Source of the DNA: Ruminiclostridium sp.
Lineage (GTDB): Bacteria > Bacillota_A > Clostridia > Oscillospirales > Oscillospiraceae
Assembly: GCA_017521345.1 (NCBI GenBank)
Contig: JAFXCU010000099.1
Location: 1 to 12,992 of the forward strand
Direction of reading: 5' to 3'
Length of the DNA stretch: 12,992 nucleotides
The number at the start of each line of letters is the position of its first letter. Position 1 is the first letter of the stretch. A program made the position numbers and the translations under genes. Shown in pieces: positions 5,126 through 11,184 of this stretch. The notes beneath the pieces are model-generated. The model ran no database searches. It saw only the letters and a list, made by a program, of their open reading frames with translations, and was not told the origin of the DNA.

Positions 5126-6469
5126 TCAGCTTTTCTTCTCCACCATGGACCTTCTCCAAACGCCGGTGCGTTCGTAGATGTAACCCAGGGGAACGGAGGA
5201 GGCGGGGGCAATGGCGCAGGCCCAGAAGATACCCACCAGGCCCATGGTGTGGTTCAGGATGAGGGCCAGGACCACACGGACCACGATGGTGTTCAGCAGG
5301 CTGGAGAACAGGGCGAACAGGGGGTGACCCGCACCGGTTGGCAGGGCATTGTACACCATGAAGCTGGCGTAGAAGATCTGGCCGATGATCTCGATGCGCA
5401 GGTTCTGGATGGCGATCTCCATGGTCTGGGCGTCGGGATTGAAGATGCCCAGGATCTGGGGGGCAAAGATCTCAATGAGCAGGATGATGACCGCTGCCAG
5501 CGCCAGGGAGATCCGCATGGCCACGTGGACGGTCTTGCTGGCCCGGTCAAACTTCTGGGCACCGATGCACTGGGCCACCATGGTGGTGGCGGCAGAGTAC
5601 ATGGCCAGGGTAGACATGAGGGCCACGTCCTTGATCTTGGCGCAGATGCCGCTGGCGGCGGAGGCCTCCACCCCGTAGCGGTTGATGAGGAAGGTCATGG
5701 CCAGCCAGGAGAAGCCCACCACGGTCATCTGAATGGCCGAGGGGATACCCAGCTTGAGCATCTGGACCAGCTTCTCCTTGTCCATCTTCTCCTGGAAGAA
5801 CCGGAGGTTCAGGCCAAAGAGTTCCCGGTTCCGAAGGACGTAGCGGAAGCACACCAGGAAGGAGGCAGCCTGGGCCAGGACGGTGGCCAGGGCCGCACCC
5901 CGGACCCCCCAGTGGAGGATGCCCATAAAGAGGATATCCAGAACGATGTTGCACCCGGCGGTGACCGCCACGCAGTAGAAGGGCTGCTTGGAATTGCCCA
6001 CAGACCGGAGCATGGCCGCCAGGGCGTTGTAACCGAAGATGAAAGGCAAGCCCCAGGCGCACACCTTCAGGTAGGCGGTGGCCGCATCCAGAGCAGGGGC
6101 CTCCAGGGCCACCAGGATGGGGCGGCTCAGGAAGAACAACGCCGTCATGGTGCAGACACCTGCGGTGATGGCAAAGCGCAGGAGGGTCCGGTTGGTCCGG
6201 AACCGGTTGGCATGGTCCTTGCTGCCGAAATACTGGCCCATGAGGATGTTGCCGCCAGTGGTGATGCCCATGATGATCTGGGTGAGGATGACCATCACCT
6301 GGCTGGAATTGTTGATGGCCGAAATGCCGTCCTTGCCGATGAACCATCCGGCGATGATCAGGTCGGTGATGGAATAGGCCGACTGAAGCAGGGAGGAGAG
6401 CAGCACGGGGGCCGCAAAGATCACAAGTTTTTTCCAAATGACGCCTTCTGTCAAATCTGATTGCCGCAT
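5126..6469 (-). CDS. MATE family efflux transporter
   Basis: Multidrug and toxin extrusion carrier of 447 residues with about 12 helices in two homologous halves. The first half opens with WKKLVIFAAPVLLSSLLQSAYSITDLIIAGWFIG, shown here as WKKLVIFAAPVLLSSLLQS, the classic MATE start. The second opens near MLKLGIPSAIQMTVVGFSWL and ends RTGVWRR. The pattern GNILMGQYFGSKDHAN after helix 2 is also typical. MATE proteins expel cationic drugs or metabolites in exchange for Na+ or H+; which ion and substrate apply here is unknown. Start ATG 6469 has AGGAGA 6 bases upstream. It has its own promoter with an overlapping inverted repeat and its own terminator, and is divergent from trkA. Confidence 0.93.
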   Translation of the reverse strand: MRQSDLTEGVIWKKLVIFAAPVLLSSLLQSAYSITDLIIAGWFIGKDGISAINNSSQVMVILTQIIMGITTGGNILMGQYFGSKDHANRFRTNRTLLRFAITAGVCTMTALFFLSRPILVALEAPALDAATAYLKVCAWGLPFIFGYNALAAMLRSVGNSKQPFYCVAVTAGCNIVLDILFMGILHWGVRGAALATVLAQAASFLVCFRYVLRNRELFGLNLRFFQEKMDKEKLVQMLKLGIPSAIQMTVVGFSWLAMTFLINRYGVEASAASGICAKIKDVALMSTLAMYSAATTMVAQCIGAQKFDRASKTVHVAMRISLALAAVIILLIEIFAPQILGIFNPDAQTMEIAIQNLRIEIIGQIFYASFMVYNALPTGAGHPLFALFSSLLNTIVVRVVLALILNHTMGLVGIFWACAIAPASSVPLGYIYERTGVWRRSMVEKKS

Positions 6470-6498
6470 AGCATGTCTCCTCTCCTGTGGTTTCGGGG

Positions 6499-6540
6499 AT
6501 ACTAATTAGATAGTATAGCACAGTTTTTCCCGTTTTGAAA
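6499..6540 (-). promoter_or_regulatory. MATE promoter with overlapping inverted repeat
   Basis: On the minus strand TTTCAA (6540-6535), 17 bases, TATACT (6517-6512) preceded by TGC, an extended -10. ATACTA (6499-6504) and TAGTAT (6511-6516) form a perfect inverted repeat with a 6-base spacer covering the -10 and likely start point, a placement suited to a repressor. Confidence 0.6.
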
Positions 6541-6573
6541 GAAAAACCATCCGGATTCTTCCCCTTCTCTTTC

Positions 6574-6602
6574 TTGCCACCGGATATATTCTGTGATATG
6601 AT
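6574..6602 (+). promoter_or_regulatory. Promoter of the trkA-trkH-trkH operon
   Basis: TTGCCA (6574-6579), a 17-base spacer, TATGAT (6597-6602) with TGA directly before it (extended -10). The leader would be about 84 bases. It holds a small CGGCGG/CCGCCG hairpin (6657-6673) just ahead of the ribosome binding site. Confidence 0.7.
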
Positions 6603-6692
6603 GAAATGTCAAATCGCTATGGAAATCAATGGAAAACCCTTGATTATTCTTCATCCCGGCGGGCGTTCCGCCGTTAAGAAAGGATGACCCCC

Positions 6693-8060
6693 ATGAAAAT
6701 TCTGATCGTCGGCGCCGGCAAGGTGGGCTCCACCCTGGCCGCCTTCCTCTCCCAGGAGGACCACGACATCACCATCATCGACAACAACGACGCCGCCATC
6801 CAGCGGGCCAGCGACACCCTGGACGTCATGTGCATCAAGGGCCCCGGCGCTGCCCCCTCTCTCCTCCGTGAGGCCGGGGCGGAAGACGCCGACCTGGTGC
6901 TGGCCACCACCAATATGGACGAGGTGAACATGCTCTGCGCCCTCACCGCCAAGCGCCTGGGCACCAAGCACACCATCGCCCGCATCCGTGACGTGGCCTA
7001 CACCGATGACCTGGCCTCCCTGCGGAAGGACCTGAACATCGACACGGTCATCAACCCCGAATACTCCACCGCCATGGAGATCTCCCGGCTGCTGCGCTTC
7101 CCCGCCGCCGCCAACGTGGAGACCTTCTTCCGGGGCAAGGTGGAAATGATCGGCATCAAGCTCAAGCCCACCGACTCCATCGTGGGCCATCCCCTGTCCG
7201 ACCTTTTGGGCAAGAACAAGTCCAGCCTCATCTCCACTGCCGAGCGTCAGGGCGAGGTCATCATCCCCCACGGCTCCTTCGTCCCCCAGGCCGGGGACAA
7301 GCTCTTCGTCACCGGCACCCCCAAGGACCTCTACGCCTACCTGCGCTCCCTGGGCCGTGACCTGCCCAAGGTGGGCTCGGTCTTCATCGTGGGCGGCAGC
7401 CGTGTGGCCCACTATCTGGCCAAGATCCTTCTGCCCATGGGCGTCCGGGTGACCCTGGTGGAGAGCAACGAGAAGCACTGCCGCCTCCTGTCCGAGTCCC
7501 TCCCCGGGGCCCTCATCCTCCACGGGGACGGCACCGACCAGGAGCTGCTGATCTCCGAGCACTTCACCAACAACGACGCCTTCATCGCCCTCACCGGCCG
7601 GGACGAGGACAACCTGATCTCCTCCCTCTACGCCCAGCAGCAGGGCATCCGCAAGGTGGTGGCCAAGTGCAACCATGAAAACTATGCCGACGTGGTCCGC
7701 TCCGCCGGTCTGGAGTCCATTGTGGCCCCCAAGCTGGTCACTGTGGAGCGCATCCTCCGTCTGGTTCGCGCCCTCCAGGACAAGAGCGGCAGCGTCATGA
7801 CCGCCCTGTACCGCATCGCCGACACCGGCGCCGAGGCCGCCGAGTTCATCCTCCGGGACATCACCCCCCACCTGGGTGAGCCCCTGATGAACCTCCCCCT
7901 GCGCAAGGGCTTCCTGATCGCCGCCCTCCTCCACGAGGAGAAGGTCATCATCCCCTCCGGCCAGACCGTCCTGTCTGCCGGGGACCGAGTCATCGTCATC
8001 TCCCACGGCAAGAGCCTGCTGGCCTTCAAGGACATTTTTGAGGACACAAAGGACAGATAA
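6693..8060 (+). CDS. trkA: Trk system potassium uptake regulatory subunit TrkA
   Basis: Cytoplasmic NAD(H)-binding gating subunit that docks on TrkH and controls K+ flow. The 455 residues form two RCK units. The first Rossmann fold begins MKILIVGAGKVGSTLA, with the glycine motif at residues 7-12 and acidic D30 after strand 2. Its TrkA-C domain is near residues 135-220 (VEMIGIKLKPTDSIVGHPL ... GDKLFVTG). The second Rossmann fold starts near residue 230 (VFIVGGSRVAHYLA), and a final TrkA-C domain ends GDRVIVISHGKSLLAF. An ATG at 6684 is in frame, but AAAGGA (6678-6683) abuts it and is 9 bases from ATG 6693, the start usual for the family. It is first in an operon, with the next ATG only 3 bases after its stop. 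Confidence 0.95.
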   Translation: MKILIVGAGKVGSTLAAFLSQEDHDITIIDNNDAAIQRASDTLDVMCIKGPGAAPSLLREAGAEDADLVLATTNMDEVNMLCALTAKRLGTKHTIARIRDVAYTDDLASLRKDLNIDTVINPEYSTAMEISRLLRFPAAANVETFFRGKVEMIGIKLKPTDSIVGHPLSDLLGKNKSSLISTAERQGEVIIPHGSFVPQAGDKLFVTGTPKDLYAYLRSLGRDLPKVGSVFIVGGSRVAHYLAKILLPMGVRVTLVESNEKHCRLLSESLPGALILHGDGTDQELLISEHFTNNDAFIALTGRDEDNLISSLYAQQQGIRKVVAKCNHENYADVVRSAGLESIVAPKLVTVERILRLVRALQDKSGSVMTALYRIADTGAEAAEFILRDITPHLGEPLMNLPLRKGFLIAALLHEEKVIIPSGQTVLSAGDRVIVISHGKSLLAFKDIFEDTKDR

Positions 8061-8063
8061 GCC

Positions 8064-9497
8064 ATGAATTACAAGCTGATGCTGCGCATGATGGGCTACA
8101 CCCTCCTTGTGGAGACCCTTCTGCTCCTGCTGCCTCTGGCAGTGGCCCTCATTTATAAAGAAGACCCCACCCCCTTCCTGTATACCATCCTGCCTCTGGC
8201 TGTGGTGGGCTTCGCCCTCTCCCGGGTCAAGTCCAAGGCGGACTTCTTCTCCCGGGAGGGCTTCGTGGTGGCCGGTCTCATCTGGGTGGTCCTGTCCCTC
8301 TTTGGCGCCCTGCCCTTCTGGTTCTCGGGCTGTTTCGACAGCTTTGCAGACTGCCTCTTCGAGATCGTCTCGGGCTTCACCACCTCCGGCGCCACCATCC
8401 TGGCGGATATTGAGGTCCTGCCCCGGGGCATCCTCTTCTGGCGATCCTTCGCCTCCTGGGTGGGCGGCATGGGCGTGCTGCTCTTCACCCTGGCCTTTCT
8501 GCCCAAGGCGGGCGGCCGCACCCAGATCTTGGTGAAGGCCGAGCTCCCCGGTCCCCTGGTCACCAAGCTGGTGCCCAAGACTGCCCAGTCCGCCAAGATC
8601 CTTTATACCATTTACTTCGCCCTGACCTTTGCGGAGATCTTCGCCTTCTGCATGGCCGGTATGCCCTTTTATGACGCTGTGGTTTCCACCTTCGCCTGTG
8701 TCTGCACCGGCGGCTTCTGCGTCATGAACGCCAGCTTTGCCGCCTACAACACCGCCTGCCAGGTCATCGCCATCGTGTTCATGATCCTGGGCTCCATCAA
8801 CTTCACCATGTTCTTCCTGGCCTTCACCGGCCGGGGCAAACAGGTCTGGAAGAGCGATGAGCTCCGGTTCTTCCTGGGGTCTGTGGCTGTGGCCTCCGCC
8901 CTGCTGTTCGTCAGCATCCTGCCCCTGTACGACTCGGCAGGCACTGCCCTGAAGGACGCCGTCTTCCAGGCCACCTCCATCATCTCCACCTCGGGCTTCT
9001 GCACCACCGACTACAACCTGTGGCCCCCCTTCGCCCAGGTGGTCCTGGTCCTGCTGATGTTCATCGGCGGCTGCTCCGGCAGCACCGCCGGCTCCATCAA
9101 GTGCGGCCGCATCCTGCTGGCCTTCCGCAGCTCCGCCCGGAATCTCCTCCGTCTCTCCCACCCCAGAGCGGTGAAGGTGGTCAAGCTGGACGGCAAGGTC
9201 ATGAGCGAAGAGAGCCTGAACACCATTTACGCCTACTTCATCCTCTTCTTCCTGCTGCTGGGGGGCGGCTGCCTGGTGGTCTCCCTGGACGGGGTCTCCC
9301 TGACCACCGCCTTTACCGCCACCCTGGGCTGTCTGACCAACGTGGGCCCCGGTCTGGACGGCGTTGGCCCCGCGGCAAACTTCAGCGGCTTCTCCAGCGG
9401 CATCAAGTATCTCCTCTCCCTGATGATGCTCATCGGCCGTCTGGAGATCTTCCCCATCCTTCTCCTCTTCCACCCCGCCACCTGGCGCCGTTCCTGA
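8064..9497 (+). CDS. trkH: Trk-type potassium transporter, membrane subunit TrkH (first copy)
   Basis: K+-translocating membrane subunit of 477 residues in the SKT fold: four MPM repeats, each contributing a selectivity-filter glycine. The filters are FTTSGAT (G109), VCTGGF (G216/217), STSGF (G311) and TNVGPG (G428). The segment WRSFASWVGGMGVLLFTLAF and the late GGCSGSTAGSIKCGRI are strong TrkH signatures, the second near the intramembrane gating loop. It starts 3 bases after trkA, with AAAGGA 10 bases upstream inside trkA, so translation is probably coupled. A close paralogue follows. Functional TrkH is a homodimer on a TrkA tetramer; mixed dimers with the second copy are conceivable but inferred. 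Confidence 0.94.
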   Translation: MNYKLMLRMMGYTLLVETLLLLLPLAVALIYKEDPTPFLYTILPLAVVGFALSRVKSKADFFSREGFVVAGLIWVVLSLFGALPFWFSGCFDSFADCLFEIVSGFTTSGATILADIEVLPRGILFWRSFASWVGGMGVLLFTLAFLPKAGGRTQILVKAELPGPLVTKLVPKTAQSAKILYTIYFALTFAEIFAFCMAGMPFYDAVVSTFACVCTGGFCVMNASFAAYNTACQVIAIVFMILGSINFTMFFLAFTGRGKQVWKSDELRFFLGSVAVASALLFVSILPLYDSAGTALKDAVFQATSIISTSGFCTTDYNLWPPFAQVVLVLLMFIGGCSGSTAGSIKCGRILLAFRSSARNLLRLSHPRAVKVVKLDGKVMSEESLNTIYAYFILFFLLLGGGCLVVSLDGVSLTTAFTATLGCLTNVGPGLDGVGPAANFSGFSSGIKYLLSLMMLIGRLEIFPILLLFHPATWRRS

Positions 9498-9528
9498 ATT
9501 CCCCGCACCTACCCTGAGGTTTTTCCCT

Positions 9529-10965
9529 ATGAACTACAAACTCATGCTGCGCATCCTGGGTCAGACCCTCCTGGTGGAGGCCTTGTGTCTCCTTCTGCCC
9601 CTGGCCGTGGCCCTCATCTATGGGGAGGACCCCCTCCCCTTCCTGGACACCATCTTCCTGCTGGCCATCCCCGGCGTACTGTTGTCCCGCTGCAAGGCCA
9701 AAGCCGACTTTTACACCCGGGAGGGCTTTGCCGTGGTGGGCCTCATCTGGCTGACCCTGAGCTTCTTCGGGGCCTTCCCCTTCTGGCTCTCGGGCCACTT
9801 CGCCAGCTTCACCGACTGCTTCTTCGAGGTGGTCTCGGGCTTTACCACCACCGGCGCCTCCATCCTCACGGACATTGAGGCCCTGCCCAAGGGCATCCTC
9901 TTCTGGCGGTCCTTCTCCTCCTGGATCGGAGGCATGGGCGTGCTGATCTTTACCCTGGCCTTCCTGCCCAAGGTGGGCGGGCGGACCCAGGTGCTGGTCC
10001 AGGCGGAGGCCCCCGGTCCGGTGTCCTCCAAGCTGGTGCCCAAGACCGCCCAGTCCTCCAAGATCCTCTGGCAGATCTACCTGGCCCTCACCGTCCTGTG
10101 TACCCTGTCCCTGCTCCTGGCCCGGCTCCCCCTGTACGACGCCGTGGTCACCGCCCTGGCCACCGTGTGCACCGGCGGCTTCTCCGTGATGAACGCCAGC
10201 ATCGCCTCCTACGGCAACCCTGCCGCCGAGGTGGTGGTCACCGTTTTCATGTTCCTGAGCTCAGTGAACTTTGCCGCCTACTTCCTCATTCTCACCGGCC
10301 GGGCCAGGCAGGCCCTCCGGAGCGACGAGCTCCGGTTCTTCCTGGTGGTGTGCGCCCTGGCGGTGGCCCTGATCTTCGGGAACATCCTGCCCCAGTACGA
10401 CACCGCAGGCCACGCCCTGCGGGACGCCTTCTTCCAGGTGGGGACCATCGTCTCCACAGCGGGCTTCTCCACGGCGGACTTCAACCTCTGGCCCGTCCTG
10501 TCCCAGCTGGTGCTGATCTTCCTCATGTTCCTGGGAGGCTGCGCCGGCAGCACTGCCGGCGGCATCAAGTGCTGCCGTGTCCTGGTGATGGGCCGCTGCG
10601 GCAAGCGTTCCCTGGCCCGCTTCTCCCACCCCCGGGCCGTGAAGGTGGTGAAGCTGGACGGCAAACCCGTGGAGGAGGATACCATCCAGACCATTTTCGT
10701 GTTCTTCTTCCTGTACTTTGCCATCCTGGCGGCAGCCGTTCTGCTGGTCTGCCTGGACGGCTTCTCCCTGACCACCTCCTTCACTGCCGCCCTGGCCTGC
10801 CTGAGCAACATCGGCCCCGGCCTGGACGCCGTGGGCCCCATGGGGAACTTCGCCGCCTTCTCCCCCCTGAGCAAGTGGATCCTCTCCCTGACCATGCTGG
10901 TGGGCAGACTGGAGATCTTCCCCATTTTGATCCTGTTTTTCCCCTCTACCTGGAAGAAAACCTGA
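9529..10965 (+). CDS. trkH: Trk-type potassium transporter, membrane subunit TrkH (second copy)
   Basis: Second TrkH of 478 residues, a tandem paralogue of the gene just upstream: 44 of the first 60 residues are identical by count, and similarity continues to the shared ending GRLEIFPIL. All four filters are intact: FTTTGAS (G109), VCTGGF (G216/217), STAGF (G312) and SNIGPG (G429). GGCAGSTAGGIKCCRV matches the gating-loop region, so the copy looks functional, not decaying. The gap to the first copy is 31 bases, with GAGGT 8 bases before ATG 9529 and no promoter or terminator seen, so it is the third gene of the trkA operon. The differences may alter affinity or gating, but this cannot be judged from sequence alone. 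Confidence 0.94.
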   Translation: MNYKLMLRILGQTLLVEALCLLLPLAVALIYGEDPLPFLDTIFLLAIPGVLLSRCKAKADFYTREGFAVVGLIWLTLSFFGAFPFWLSGHFASFTDCFFEVVSGFTTTGASILTDIEALPKGILFWRSFSSWIGGMGVLIFTLAFLPKVGGRTQVLVQAEAPGPVSSKLVPKTAQSSKILWQIYLALTVLCTLSLLLARLPLYDAVVTALATVCTGGFSVMNASIASYGNPAAEVVVTVFMFLSSVNFAAYFLILTGRARQALRSDELRFFLVVCALAVALIFGNILPQYDTAGHALRDAFFQVGTIVSTAGFSTADFNLWPVLSQLVLIFLMFLGGCAGSTAGGIKCCRVLVMGRCGKRSLARFSHPRAVKVVKLDGKPVEEDTIQTIFVFFFLYFAILAAAVLLVCLDGFSLTTSFTAALACLSNIGPGLDAVGPMGNFAAFSPLSKWILSLTMLVGRLEIFPILILFFPSTWKKT

Positions 10966-10968
10966 AAA

Positions 10969-10989
10969 TCCATAAGATTCTCTTATGGA
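10969..10989. repeat. Perfect 9-bp palindrome after trkH2
   Basis: TCCATAAGA, TTC, TCTTATGGA. It begins 3 bases after the stop codon but has no adjacent T-run (the nearest, seven T, is at 11020-11026), so it is more likely an mRNA 3'-end stabiliser or binding site than a terminator by itself. Confidence 0.45.
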
Positions 10990-11034
10990 CACCCACAGAC
11001 ATTGTGCTCTATTTGTCAGTTTTTTTCGACACCC

Positions 11035-11090
11035 CTCCCTTGGTTTTGGCTATTTCGTTTAAATCGCCAAAACCAAGGGAGTTTTGCTTG
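11035..11090 (+). terminator. Terminator of the trkA-trkH-trkH operon
   Basis: Perfect 16-bp stem CTCCCTTGGTTTTGGC (11035-11050) / GCCAAAACCAAGGGAG (11066-11081), loop partly self-paired (ATTT/AAAT), then TTTTGCTTG. It separates the trk operon from hppA. Confidence 0.85.
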
Positions 11091-11143
11091 AAAATCCCTT
11101 TTCTTATGCTAAAATTGATGTGTTAAACATCTGCATTTGTAAT
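11088..11143 (+). promoter_or_regulatory. Two overlapping promoters of hppA
   Basis: P1 is TTGAAA (11088-11093), 16 bases, TAAAAT (11110-11115) with an extended TGC. P2 is TTGATG (11115-11120), 17 bases, TGTAAT (11138-11143). Both are near consensus, and both read into an A-rich leader with AAGGAG (11170-11175) 9 bases before the GTG start. Confidence 0.6.
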
Positions 11144-11184
11144 GAAAAAGAGGCAAAGCAGAAATAGAAAAGGAGTGTCGTTCC

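Noticed and set aside
4827..5159. Possible small protein encoded across the stem-loop array (minus strand)
   Set aside because: The frame starts inside MATE, runs through two terminators into the symporter 3' end, has no ribosome binding site, and its sequence follows from palindromic DNA.
5117..6460. 447-codon open frame on the + strand opposite the MATE gene
   Set aside because: It mirrors the MATE gene almost end to end, is rich in Gly/His/Gln/Asp and has no family resemblance.
6603..6692. c-di-AMP (ydaO-type) riboswitch ahead of trkA, common before K+ transport genes
   Set aside because: The leader from the predicted start point is only about 84 bases, too short for that riboswitch, and shows only one small hairpin.
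6651..9473. 940-codon open frame on the minus strand opposite trkA and trkH
   Set aside because: It is a shadow of GC-rich coding DNA. The composition (Gly, Gln, His, Asp, Glu rich, no domain pattern) is an artefact of antisense reading, and the + strand frames carry unmistakable TrkA and TrkH motifs.
10969..10989. Palindrome after trkH2 as the operon terminator
   Set aside because: No adjacent T-run; the 16-bp hairpin with TTTT at 11035-11085 is the better candidate, so this was listed only as a palindrome.
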